In this document: piece after piece, positions 7,448 through 15,126 of the stretch | Layout: every line of letters begins with the position of its first letter | Position numbering within the stretch: the stretch's first letter is position 1 | Source of the DNA: an uncultured Clostridia bacterium | GTDB taxonomy: Bacteria > Bacillota > Clostridia > Lachnospirales > Anaerotignaceae | Direction: 5' to 3' | NCBI GenBank assembly: GCA_944377425.1 | Contig: CALWEX010000017.1 | Span: forward strand, 1 to 35,891 | Length of the DNA stretch: 35,891 nucleotides | Made by a program: the position numbers and the translations under genes | Notes under the pieces: generated by a model | Told to the model about the DNA's origin: nothing | What the model saw: only the letters and a program-made list of their open reading frames with translations | Databases searched by the model: none

Positions 7448-8485
7448 ATGTGTAGAGTTACTCTTGGTAAGACAGGAATAAACGTAAACAAAAATGGTTT
7501 TGGTGCTTTGCCGATACAAAGGGTTGATTTTGAGCAAGCTGAAAAAATACTCAAAAAAGCATACGACAACGGAATTGATTTTTATGACACAGCAAGATTT
7601 TATACAGACAGCGAGGAAAAAATCGGTCGTTTTCTTTCACCTGTCAGAGACAGAATTATAATTGCCTCAAAAACAATGGCTAAAAATGCCAATGATTTTA
7701 ACAACGATTTGGAAACAACATTAAAAATGCTTAAAACCGACTACTTGGATATTTATCAGTTCCATGACGCAAGGGTTTGTTATAAACCGGGGGATGGAAC
7801 AGGCCTTTGTGAGGCTATGGAAAAAGCCAAAAAAGACGGAAAAGTTAAGCATATAGGTATTACAACTCACAGAATTAATGTTGCTAAAGAAGCTATTGAA
7901 AGCGGACTTTTTGAAACTATACAGTATCCGTTTAACTACCTTGCTTCCGACGATGATATGGAAGTTTACAACATGGCCGTTAAAGCCAATATGGGTTTTA
8001 TATGTATGAAAGCTATGTCTGGCGGACTTATAACAAACTCAAAAGCAGCTTATGCATTTTTAGAGCAGTTTGACTCCCTTGTGCCTATTTGGGGAATACA
8101 AAGAGAGAGCGAGTTAGACGAGTTCTTAAGTTATGCAAAACAGGAAGTTAAACTTACAGATGATTTAAAGGCTGTTATTGAAAAAGACAAAAAAGAGCTT
8201 TCTGGTAATTTCTGCCGCGGCTGCGGTTACTGCATGAGCTCTTGTCCTGTAGGCATTAAAATTGATGACTGCGCAAGAATGTCACTTATGATAAGAAGAG
8301 CGCCATCTTACAGAATGTTATCCGACGAAAATCAGGCTAACATGAAGAAGATAGCAGAATGTATACACTGCGGAGCATGCGCCGCTAAATGTCCTTATGG
8401 ACTTGATACACCTAAGCTTTTGGAAGAAAACTACAAAGACTATATGAATATTTTAAAAACAGGTGAGATTAAACCACTTAGTTAA
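7448..8485 (+). CDS. Aldo/keto reductase fused to two [4Fe-4S] ferredoxin motifs
   Basis: This is a 345-residue oxidoreductase. It starts with the AKR barrel (LGKTGINVNKNGFGALPIQR), and the catalytic-type Asp and Tyr lie in GIDFYDTARFYTDSEEKIG. The C-terminal ~80 residues carry CRGCGYCMSSCP and then CIHCGACAAKCP, two cluster-binding motifs. This is the usual architecture of the clostridial ferredoxin-type AKRs, which probably reduce or oxidise small carbonyl substrates with ferredoxin-linked electrons. The substrate is unknown. I prefer ATG 7448, preceded by GAAAGGTAGG, to the ATG at 7424, which lacks a ribosome site. It stands alone between a promoter and a terminator. Confidence 0.9.
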   Translation: MCRVTLGKTGINVNKNGFGALPIQRVDFEQAEKILKKAYDNGIDFYDTARFYTDSEEKIGRFLSPVRDRIIIASKTMAKNANDFNNDLETTLKMLKTDYLDIYQFHDARVCYKPGDGTGLCEAMEKAKKDGKVKHIGITTHRINVAKEAIESGLFETIQYPFNYLASDDDMEVYNMAVKANMGFICMKAMSGGLITNSKAAYAFLEQFDSLVPIWGIQRESELDEFLSYAKQEVKLTDDLKAVIEKDKKELSGNFCRGCGYCMSSCPVGIKIDDCARMSLMIRRAPSYRMLSDENQANMKKIAECIHCGACAAKCPYGLDTPKLLEENYKDYMNILKTGEIKPLS

Positions 8486-8498
8486 TTAATAATTATTT

Positions 8499-8536
8499 AA
8501 AAGCGTTCTAAGGCGAAAGTCTTAGAACGCTTTTTT
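8499..8536 (+). terminator. Terminator after the aldo/keto reductase
   Basis: AAAAGCGTTCTAAG at 8499-8512 pairs with CTTAGAACGCTTTT at 8521-8534 and continues in T residues. The reverse strand also ends in a short T run, so it may serve the converging MATE gene too. Confidence 0.9.
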
Positions 8537-8564
8537 GTGTTAAAATATTCTGATTTTAATATTA

Positions 8565-9896
8565 TCAATAACCATATTTTTTCTTTTTAGTGATAAGAAA
8601 CCATATTGAAATGGCAATACCCATAGCTTCAGCTACTGGAACGGAAAGCCAAAGCCCAAATGAGTCGAAAAAGTATGGCAGTATTATAATTGTGCCAGTT
8701 AAAAACAAAAACGTTCTGGCAAAGGATATAACAGCCGATACAAGGCCGTCGGAAAAAGCCGTAAACATTGACGAGGCGAATATGCTTGTGCCCATAAGCA
8801 GAAAGCCGAGTGAGTATATGCCAAAGCCTTCAAGAGTAACGTTTTTTACTCCACTGGATGTGCTGCCTGTAAAAACATCAAGCACAAAGCCCACTGAAAG
8901 CTGTGAAACAGCAAAAGTTATTAAAGAACCAGCCGTTATTAGGAATATACTGCTTTTGAATACGGTTTTAAGCTGTGGTTTATCTCCGCTGCCATACTTA
9001 TAGCTTATAACAGGAGCTATACCATTGGAATAGCCAAAAAACATAGCTGTAAGTATAAACTGGAAATACAGCACTATTGTTATAGAGGCTACACCGTCTT
9101 CGCCATAATATTTCAAAAAGGCATAGTTAAACAAAAATGTAGTAACAGAGTTTGAAAGGTTAGTTACCATTTCAGACGAGCCGTTTGAAAACGACTTAAG
9201 CAGTATACTAATATCAAATTTAGGCTTTGAAAAACGTATAGGATTATTTTTTCCAATAGCAAAAAATACCAAACCCCATATAGCTACAACGCTATAGCCT
9301 ATGCCTGTGGCAATAGCCGCACCTGCAATACCCATATTAAAAGGCCCCATAAAAAGATAATCAAGGACTATATTTGATACGCCAGCTGCCGCTGTTACAA
9401 AAAGCCCCAATCCCGGGCGGCCAGCAGTTACAAAAAATACCTGAAAAGCTGTTTGCAAATAAAAAGCCGGAGCAAACAAAAAAAGTATTGCCATATATTC
9501 AACACACATTTCTTTTTGTGTGTTGCTGGCGCCTAAAAAGGCCACAATTTCGTTTATAAATATATATCCAAATACAGCCGTAATTACACCTAATATAATT
9601 TCTGTTGCCACAAGAAGTGACAAAGCAGATTTTGCGTCTTGTTCTCTTTTTTCGCCTAGGCGTGTTGCTATTATGGCGCTGCCGCCTGTTGCAATCATAA
9701 TTGATACTGCCATCTGTGCCGATATGGCAGGGTAAACCATGTTTGTTGCCGAAAGTGCATCTGTGCCAACAAAACGAGATATAAACATACCGTCTACTAT
9801 TGTATACATAGACAGAAAAAGCATCATTATCATGTTAGGGAGAGCAAATATAATAAGTGTGAATATATTAAAATTTTTAGCAAGGGCGTTATTCAT
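8565..9896 (-). CDS. MATE family multidrug efflux transporter
   Basis: This 443-residue polytopic membrane protein has about twelve hydrophobic segments and the two-fold MatE repeat. Its first repeat has ALPNMIMMLFLSMYTIVDGM, and the second starts near KSFSNGSSEMVTNL. MATE proteins export cationic drugs and metabolites in exchange for Na+ or H+. The start ATG at 9896 is preceded by AGGAGATG. A longer frame to 9959 would lack a ribosome site and overlap the MarR gene heavily. It overlaps the MarR stop by 8 bases, so the two form an operon in which the regulator controls its own pump. The drug or metabolite exported cannot be read from the sequence. Confidence 0.93.
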   Translation of the reverse strand: MNNALAKNFNIFTLIIFALPNMIMMLFLSMYTIVDGMFISRFVGTDALSATNMVYPAISAQMAVSIMIATGGSAIIATRLGEKREQDAKSALSLLVATEIILGVITAVFGYIFINEIVAFLGASNTQKEMCVEYMAILFLFAPAFYLQTAFQVFFVTAGRPGLGLFVTAAAGVSNIVLDYLFMGPFNMGIAGAAIATGIGYSVVAIWGLVFFAIGKNNPIRFSKPKFDISILLKSFSNGSSEMVTNLSNSVTTFLFNYAFLKYYGEDGVASITIVLYFQFILTAMFFGYSNGIAPVISYKYGSGDKPQLKTVFKSSIFLITAGSLITFAVSQLSVGFVLDVFTGSTSSGVKNVTLEGFGIYSLGFLLMGTSIFASSMFTAFSDGLVSAVISFARTFLFLTGTIIILPYFFDSFGLWLSVPVAEAMGIAISIWFLITKKKKYGY

Positions 9897-10341
9897 TAAG
9901 CATCTCCTCTTTGAATATTCGCTCAAACTCCTCACAGTGTGCCATTGTGCTTTCCACAAGACTGATGCGTGTTTTATCCCCTATGTTTTCCATTGTTTTT
10001 TCTTCTATATAGTTTACTTTTTCAAGAACGCTATCGGCAAAAAGCCTGCCTTCAGGTGTAAGCTTTAATATTTTTTCACGTTTATTGTTTGGATATGGCT
10101 CAAAATATATATATCCTTTTTTCTCGAACTCCTTTAATATTGAATGAACCGTTTGTTTTGGTATTAGCCATCGCTGGCTGACGGTTTTTTGAGTGCATAC
10201 ATCAACTTCATACATGGTATAAAGCACCATAAGTGAGTTGTAGTTTAGGCCATGCTTTTTAGCAAGATTTTCATAAACATTCAGTACACGGCTCATGGCC
10301 GAGTTTAAAAGTGCTATTTGTTCTTTAACTTCATTTTCCAT
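9889..10341 (-). CDS. MarR family transcriptional regulator of the MATE pump
   Basis: This is a 150-residue winged-helix protein. The HTH lies at about 53-75 (TQKTVSQRWLIPKQTVHSIL) and the wing at about 80-95, with N- and C-terminal dimer helices. It is the first gene of an operon with the MATE transporter, which its stop overlaps. Its promoter is saturated with two copies of an inverted repeat (10365-10378 and 10389-10402), so autorepression relieved by a ligand is the likely mode. The ligand is unknown. Length and architecture are normal for the family. Confidence 0.93.
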   Translation of the reverse strand: MENEVKEQIALLNSAMSRVLNVYENLAKKHGLNYNSLMVLYTMYEVDVCTQKTVSQRWLIPKQTVHSILKEFEKKGYIYFEPYPNNKREKILKLTPEGRLFADSVLEKVNYIEEKTMENIGDKTRISLVESTMAHCEEFERIFKEEMLNE

Positions 10342-10364
10342 TTAATTCACCCCATATAAAAAAG

Positions 10365-10411
10365 GTACGACTTCGTACTATGAGTATAGTATGATTTCGT
10401 ACCTTTGTCAA
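10365..10411 (-). promoter_or_regulatory. MarR-MATE promoter with two operator palindromes
   Basis: On the minus strand TTGACA (10411-10406) and TATACT (10388-10383) are separated by exactly 17 bases. The palindrome GTACGACTTCGTAC occupies 10365-10378, just downstream of -10. Its near copy GTATGATTTCGTAC fills most of the spacer at 10389-10402, with centres 24 bases apart. A repressor at either site would block polymerase. Confidence 0.88.
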
Positions 10412-10450
10412 CGGAGGATAAATATTTAATCTGTTTATAATAAAGCTATA

Positions 10451-11479
10451 TTAAATCATATCCGCTATATCCAGTATAAGTCTTTGGGTTTTTTCCCAGC
10501 CAAGGCAAGGGTCTGTAATAGATTTGCCATATACTCCGTCGCCTATTTTCTGGCAGCCGTCTTCAATATAGCTTTCAATCATAAAGCCTTTTACCATTTT
10601 TTTAACATCATCAGAGTATTTGCAGCTATGAAGAACTTCTTTGGCTATTCTTATCTGTTCTATATATTTTTTAGATGAGTTGGCGTGGTTTGTATCCACA
10701 ATTACGGCAGGGTTTTCAAGGTCTCTTTCTGAGTACATGTCAAAAAGGCGAACCAAATCTTCGTAATGGTAGTTTGGTATATTCTGACCATGTCTGTCAA
10801 CAGCACCACGCAGTACGGCGTGAGTAAACTCGTTGCCTTTTGTTGTTACTTCCCAGCCGCGGTAAAGGAATGTATGGGCACATTGTGCGGCTTCTATGGA
10901 GTTAAGCATAACTGAAAGGTCGCCGCTGGTAGGGTTTTTCATTCCGCATGGTATGCCTATACCGCTGGCTGTAAGCCTGTGCTGCTGGTCTTCGGCAGAG
11001 CGTGCGCCTACGGCTACATAAGAAAGCAGGTCTGAAAGGTAGCGGTGATTTTCTGGGTAAAGCATTTCATCGGCTGTTGTAAGGCCTGTTTCCTCAACAG
11101 CTCTTTTATGAAGTTTCCTTATAGAAATAAGGCCCTCAAGCATATCAGGCTTTTTTTCTGGGTCTGGCTGAAGTGCCATGCCTTTATAGCCTTTGCCCGT
11201 AGTACGCGGTTTATTGGTGTAAATACGTGGTATAAGTATAAGTTTATCTTTAACTTTATCGTTTACATCAGCTAAACGGTGGATGTAGTCTATGACAGGC
11301 TCTTCTCTGTCGGCTGAGCATGGGCCTATAACAAGTATTAATTTATCACTTTTGCCGGCAAATACATTTTTAATTTCCTCATCACGCTGTTTTTTTATTT
11401 CATGTACTTTTTCATCTACAGGTATCATTTCTTTAATTTCAGAAGGTATAGGCAGTTTTCTTTTAAATTCCATTTCCAT
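10451..11479 (-). CDS. 3-deoxy-7-phosphoheptulonate (DAHP) synthase, type I
   Basis: This 342-residue enzyme condenses phosphoenolpyruvate and erythrose 4-phosphate, the first step of the shikimate pathway to aromatic amino acids. Family signatures in order are GPCSAD, YTNKPRTTGKGYKG, VGARSAEDQQHR, GMKNPTSGD, VDTNHANS and FMIESYIEDG. It has the E. coli AroF/G/H-type layout, including the N-terminal extension (residues 1-40) that usually carries feedback control by aromatic amino acids. Which isozyme it matches cannot be decided by eye. It is monocistronic here. Its promoter is followed by a TTTAAAGT-type repeat that may be an operator. Confidence 0.95.
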   Translation of the reverse strand: MEMEFKRKLPIPSEIKEMIPVDEKVHEIKKQRDEEIKNVFAGKSDKLILVIGPCSADREEPVIDYIHRLADVNDKVKDKLILIPRIYTNKPRTTGKGYKGMALQPDPEKKPDMLEGLISIRKLHKRAVEETGLTTADEMLYPENHRYLSDLLSYVAVGARSAEDQQHRLTASGIGIPCGMKNPTSGDLSVMLNSIEAAQCAHTFLYRGWEVTTKGNEFTHAVLRGAVDRHGQNIPNYHYEDLVRLFDMYSERDLENPAVIVDTNHANSSKKYIEQIRIAKEVLHSCKYSDDVKKMVKGFMIESYIEDGCQKIGDGVYGKSITDPCLGWEKTQRLILDIADMI

Positions 11480-11521
11480 GTATATTACCTCTTTTCTTTA
11501 TTAATAATACGGTTATAATCG

Positions 11522-11575
11522 CACTTTAAAGTGTTACAGTTTAAAGTATTATAGCACATCTGATTTTTATTGCAA
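11522..11575 (-). promoter_or_regulatory. DAHP synthase promoter with palindromic candidate operator
   Basis: On the minus strand TTGCAA (11575-11570) and TATAAT (11553-11548) are 16 bases apart. Immediately downstream lie the perfect palindrome CACTTTAAAGTG (11522-11533) and a second half-like copy TTTAAAGT (11540-11547). An operator for a pathway repressor is possible. The regulator is not identified. Confidence 0.55.
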
Positions 11576-11799
11576 CACAAATTCGTAATTTATCTTATTT
11601 TATTATATCGTATTTTGTATCATTTACCATATTTTATTAAATTACTTAATGGTTTTATATTACTTGTTTTTTATTTCAAAATAAATCGTGAAAAAATTTC
11701 TAAAATTTTTAAAATAAAATTCCATAATACGGATAAATGTAGTATTATCAAATATGTAATAGTAAACATATTTTGAATGCTAAAAGGAGGAAGATTCCA

Positions 11800-12570
11800 T
11801 TGAAGCTGAACAAAGCTATTGCTGTATACTTTTCTCCTACGGGAAACAGCAGAAAATGCGCCTTAGCTACTGCTGGTGTTATAGGGCGCAATATTGAAGA
11901 AATAGATTTGACAAAGACAGTTTCTTTTAATGAAAGCATGAAATTCGATATAAACGATTTTATTGTTTTTTCGGCGCCTGTTTACGGAGGACGTTTATTT
12001 AAAGGTTTTGCGGAAAAGCTGAGCAATATGAACGGAAATTTTGCAAAATGCATAGGTATAGTTACATATGGCAACAGGGACTATGACGACGCACTGCTTG
12101 AAATGAAAAACATACTTATTGACAAAAATTTTATACCTCTTGGATTTGGTGCTATTGTGGGCAGACACACATACGGCCAGATTCAAGTAGACAGGCCTAA
12201 TAATGCTGATTTGGAAAACTGCCGTGTTTTGGCTAAAGGTGTATTGGAAAAAATAGAAAAAGGTATTTTTTCAATACCTGATGTTAAAGGCAATTTCCCG
12301 TATAAAGACGGAGGAAATGGCGGAAGCTTTTACCCGCAAACTGAAGATACATGCAAAAAGTGCGGGTTATGCGCAAAAAGCTGTCCTCAGGGCGCTATAT
12401 CTTTTGACGATTTTAAAACTATAGATACTAACAAGTGTATTTCGTGCTTTAGGTGCATAAGGATTTGTCCTTTTGGCTCTAAAGTTATGAATACAAAGGA
12501 ATATATCGAATTTGCTGATATGTTCTCCCAAAAATTAAGCGTGCCTAAAGAGGACGAGATATTTGTTTAA
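11800..12570 (+). CDS. EFR1-type flavodoxin-like/ferredoxin fusion protein
   Basis: This 256-residue protein has an N-terminal flavodoxin fold with the FMN phosphate loop SPTGNSRKC and the segment FSAPVYGGR. The C-terminus carries two [4Fe-4S] motifs, CKKCGLCAKSCPQG and CISCFRCIRICPFG. Such proteins shuttle electrons between flavin and iron-sulfur centres in anaerobes. The physiological partner is unknown. I chose TTG 11800 because AAGGAGG (11784-11790) lies nine bases before it. The upstream TTG at 11773 lacks a ribosome site. It is followed after 15 bases by the peroxiredoxin gene, so the two are probably co-transcribed and may act together against oxidants. Confidence 0.88.
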   Translation: MKLNKAIAVYFSPTGNSRKCALATAGVIGRNIEEIDLTKTVSFNESMKFDINDFIVFSAPVYGGRLFKGFAEKLSNMNGNFAKCIGIVTYGNRDYDDALLEMKNILIDKNFIPLGFGAIVGRHTYGQIQVDRPNNADLENCRVLAKGVLEKIEKGIFSIPDVKGNFPYKDGGNGGSFYPQTEDTCKKCGLCAKSCPQGAISFDDFKTIDTNKCISCFRCIRICPFGSKVMNTKEYIEFADMFSQKLSVPKEDEIFV

Positions 12571-12585
12571 TAGGAGGTTTAAATT

Positions 12586-13041
12586 TTGCTTGAAATAGGA
12601 CAAAAAGCCGTTGACTTTACATTAAAAGACCAGAACGATAATGAAGTTAAGCTTTCGGATTTTTTGGGTAAAAAAGTTGTGCTTTATTTTTATCCAAAGG
12701 ACATGACACCGGGCTGTTCAGCACAGGCAAAGGGTTTTGCCGAGCTTTTTGATGAGTTTTCAAAAAAAGGCGCCATTATAATAGGCGTTAGCAAAGACAC
12801 AGTTAAAAGCCATAAAAAATTTGAAGAAAAATACAGCCTGCCTTTTATACTTCTTTCTGACCCTGAACATGAGGTTATGGAAGCATATGGTGTTTGGCAG
12901 GAGAAAAAACTTTATGGCAAAGTAAGTATGGGCACTGTAAGAACCACTTATATAATAGACGAAAACGGTGTTGTAGAGAATGTTTTTACAAAAGTTAAAG
13001 CAGCTCAAAACCCACAGGATATGCTTAATGAGTTAAGCTGA
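12586..13041 (+). CDS. bcp: Peroxiredoxin of the Bcp/PrxQ type, lacking the usual resolving Cys
   Basis: This 151-residue thiol peroxidase removes hydroperoxides with electrons from thioredoxin. The peroxidatic Cys sits in YFYPKDMTPGCSAQAKGF. Most Bcp proteins have a second Cys five residues later (TPGCTxEACxF). Here that position is Lys, and no other Cys occurs, so the protein should follow the 1-Cys mechanism. The TTG start has AGGAGG directly upstream at a standard distance. It follows the EFR1 gene by 15 bases and ends at a terminator. Confidence 0.93.
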   Translation: MLEIGQKAVDFTLKDQNDNEVKLSDFLGKKVVLYFYPKDMTPGCSAQAKGFAELFDEFSKKGAIIIGVSKDTVKSHKKFEEKYSLPFILLSDPEHEVMEAYGVWQEKKLYGKVSMGTVRTTYIIDENGVVENVFTKVKAAQNPQDMLNELS

Positions 13042-13060
13042 GTATAAAAAATAATATTCA

Positions 13061-13097
13061 AAAGGCCCTTAAAATTTAAATAAGCAGGGCCTTTTTT
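13061..13097 (+). terminator. Terminator after the peroxiredoxin gene
   Basis: AAAGGCCCT at 13061-13069 pairs with AGGGCCTTT at 13086-13094, and a run of six T follows. Confidence 0.92.
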
Positions 13098-13125
13098 AAT
13101 TTTTAATAACAATTTTTTTAATTAA

Positions 13126-13153
13126 TTGAAATATATGGTGTATATGATAAAAT
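13126..13153 (+). promoter_or_regulatory. Candidate promoter for the stalk-domain protein
   Basis: TTGAAA at 13126-13131 and TAAAAT at 13148-13153 are 16 bases apart, some 58 bases before the chosen start codon. Confidence 0.45.
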
Positions 13154-13211
13154 TATTATATGCATCTTAATAATGTAAAACAAAATGCAACAAAAGAGGA
13201 GGTTGGAGTAT

Positions 13212-13859
13212 ATGAAAATGAAATTTTTGGCTTTATGCGGCCTTTCCATGGCTTTATGCGCAAACTGCGGAACTGTTTTTGCTCAAACAGGTTCACAGAA
13301 AATAGATGCGGTATATAACGATATTAAAATTGTTGTGGACGGAAAAGAAGTTTCCACAAGCACTGAGCCTTTTATTTACAATGGTACAACTTATCTGCCT
13401 GTAAGGGCTATAGGCGAAGCTTTAGGCAAAGATGTCAGCTGGGATGCTGAAACAAATACTGTTTATATTGGCTCTGCTCAATCAAATGCCTCAACTCAGG
13501 CTAATGAGGTTATATATGACAGCAACGGTTTAAAGGTAACATATACAGGTTTAAGTGTAAATGATTTTGGTGAAATAAACATAAATCTTACTATTGAAAA
13601 TAATACAGATAAAAATTACACTTTCCAAGTTCGTGATTTTTCATTAAATGGTATTATGTTTGAGCCTATATTCTCATGTGATGTAGTAAGCGGTAAAAAA
13701 GCCGTTGACGGAATATATCTGCCGATTTGGAGTTTAAAGGATATAGGAATATCCCAAGCTGAAGAAATTGAAAATGCGGAATTTAGCCTGCATATTTTCA
13801 ATTCCAAAGAGTGGGGAGAGGCTATAGATACAGAGAAAGTAACATTAAACTTTAAATAA
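13212..13859 (+). CDS. Secreted protein with copper-amine-oxidase-type N-terminal (stalk) domain
   Basis: This 215-residue exported protein has a signal peptide (MKMKFLALCGLSMALCANCG, cleavage likely after VFA). It is followed by a stalk domain of the Cu_amine_oxidN1 type: IKIVVDGKEV, then YLPVRAIGEALGKDVSWDAE. The rest (about 100-215) is a beta-rich domain resembling those that hold DUF4352-like folds. I do not recognise a precise family for it. No enzymatic residues are visible, so a surface or scaffold role is likely. ATG 13212 is preceded by AGAGGAGG. The ATG at 13185 has no ribosome site and would spoil the signal peptide. It is probably monocistronic. Confidence 0.82.
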   Translation: MKMKFLALCGLSMALCANCGTVFAQTGSQKIDAVYNDIKIVVDGKEVSTSTEPFIYNGTTYLPVRAIGEALGKDVSWDAETNTVYIGSAQSNASTQANEVIYDSNGLKVTYTGLSVNDFGEININLTIENNTDKNYTFQVRDFSLNGIMFEPIFSCDVVSGKKAVDGIYLPIWSLKDIGISQAEEIENAEFSLHIFNSKEWGEAIDTEKVTLNFK

Positions 13860-13918
13860 AAGTCTGAAAGTTTATTTATTGGTTTAATAAACAATATTAT
13901 TACTGAGATTTTTATGAG

Positions 13919-13960
13919 AAAGCACGAAATCCTTTGCATAGGCAGAAGGTTTCGTGCTTT
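13919..13960 (+). terminator. Hairpin after the stalk-domain gene
   Basis: AAAGCACGAAA at 13919-13929 pairs with TTTCGTGCTTT at 13950-13960, with extra pairs (CCTT/AAGG) inside. The T tract after it is interrupted, so it is a weaker terminator than its neighbours. Confidence 0.7.
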
Positions 13961-14007
13961 AATGTTTTATCAAGTGTTTATAATAAGGCAGAATGAAATT
14001 ACTTTAT

Positions 14008-14077
14008 ACTTTTAGAGCCTTATTTTTAATTGGCTGAATTAAAAGTACGGTTTTAAAGGGAATAAGACTCTAAAAGT
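14008..14077. repeat. Imperfect 17-bp inverted repeat upstream of ispE
   Basis: ACTTTTAGAGCCTTATT at 14008-14024 is matched, with one mismatch, by the reverse complement of 14061-14077. The two arms are 36 bases apart. It lies in the 381-base gap between the stalk-domain gene and ispE. It could be a terminator stem, a degenerate mobile repeat or an RNA fold. No T run follows it. Confidence 0.6.
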
Positions 14078-14165
14078 TAGGTTTTGAATTTTTGTATATT
14101 ATTTTTTATATACCGCAAAAGAATGTGCTAAAATACGCCGATATGCCGCAAAAATAGTATTGATA

Positions 14166-14194
14166 TTGCTTTATTTGTGCGGTTTGGATATAAT
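14166..14194 (+). promoter_or_regulatory. Sigma-A promoter for the ispE operon
   Basis: TTGCTT at 14166-14171 and TATAAT at 14189-14194 are 17 bases apart, about 46 bases before the ispE start. Confidence 0.65.
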
Positions 14195-14240
14195 AAAGCT
14201 GTATACTGTATAAATCATTTTATATTTTGGTGAATGTATT

Positions 14241-15113
14241 ATGGATAAGATTTTGATTAAAGCTTACGCTAAAATTAATTTAACCCTTAACGTGTTAAGA
14301 CGGCTTGAAAACGGATACCACGAGCTGGAAATGATTATGCAGTCCGTTGGTCTGCATGATACTGTTGAGGTGGAAAAAAACGATTTGGGCACAGTTCGTG
14401 TATTTTCAAACAGCTCAAAGGTACCTTTAGGTCCCAATAATACGGCCTATAGGGCGGCAGAGGGCATAATTGAAAAGTACGAGCTTAAAAATGGTGTTGA
14501 CATACACATTCAAAAGCGCATACCTGTTGCCGCAGGTCTTGCAGGCGGAAGTGCTGACGCGGCGGCTGTTATTAAAGCTATGAGAGAGCTTTTTCTGCCA
14601 TCAGTGCCTATTGAGAAGTTTCATAAATTTGCTTCGGCAATAGGCAAAGATGTACCGTTTTGTATTAAAAACGGAACCGCTTTTGCTTTTGGATTAGGGG
14701 ACAAGTTGGTATACATTAAAGACTGTCCGCTTTTTTACACCGTTATAGCTAAGCCTGATATTGACGTATCAACTGCCGCGGTTTACAAAGCCCTTGAAAT
14801 TGACAAAATAACAAAGCGGCCTGACACTAAAGCTGTACTTAGGGCTATTGATATGTCAGACAAAAAAGCTATATCAGAGAGCGTACTTAATGTGCTTGAA
14901 ACGGTTACAGCAGTAAAGTACCCGGTTATATGCCGCCTTAAAGAATTTATGATTAATAACGGTGCTTTGGCAAGTGCCATGAGCGGAAGCGGGCCGTCTG
15001 TATTTGGTCTTTTCGATAGTGAGGAAAAGGCACAGTTTGTATGTGAAAGCATAAAAAAAGAATTTGGCATTACAGAGGTTTATTCAACTCAAACAGTTAA
15101 TCCGAGGGATTGA
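14241..15113 (+). CDS. ispE: 4-diphosphocytidyl-2-C-methyl-D-erythritol kinase
   Basis: This is a 290-residue GHMP-family kinase. It phosphorylates CDP-methylerythritol with ATP, the fourth step of the MEP route to isoprenoids. The N-terminal AYAKINLTLNVLRRLENGYHE substrate motif and the ATP-binding glycine loop PVAAGLAGGSADAAA (95-109) are intact. The third GHMP motif appears near ASAMSGSGPSVFGLF. The ribosome site is weak (GGTGA). It begins a transcription unit in which the GntR regulator follows after 13 bases and the LysM and walRK genes further on, all on the same strand. Isoprenoid supply feeds undecaprenyl phosphate, so its place beside cell-wall control genes is sensible. Confidence 0.96.
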   Translation: MDKILIKAYAKINLTLNVLRRLENGYHELEMIMQSVGLHDTVEVEKNDLGTVRVFSNSSKVPLGPNNTAYRAAEGIIEKYELKNGVDIHIQKRIPVAAGLAGGSADAAAVIKAMRELFLPSVPIEKFHKFASAIGKDVPFCIKNGTAFAFGLGDKLVYIKDCPLFYTVIAKPDIDVSTAAVYKALEIDKITKRPDTKAVLRAIDMSDKKAISESVLNVLETVTAVKYPVICRLKEFMINNGALASAMSGSGPSVFGLFDSEEKAQFVCESIKKEFGITEVYSTQTVNPRD

Positions 15114-15126
15114 GGAGGAGTTTTGT

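Noticed and set aside
8590-9003. 137-codon plus-strand ORF over the MATE gene
   Set aside because: It is a frame shadow of the MATE transporter, which has motifs, a ribosome site and an operon partner.
11570-11776. 68-codon ORF between DAHP synthase and the EFR1 gene
   Set aside because: It lies in AT-rich intergenic DNA with no ribosome site and overlaps the DAHP synthase promoter.
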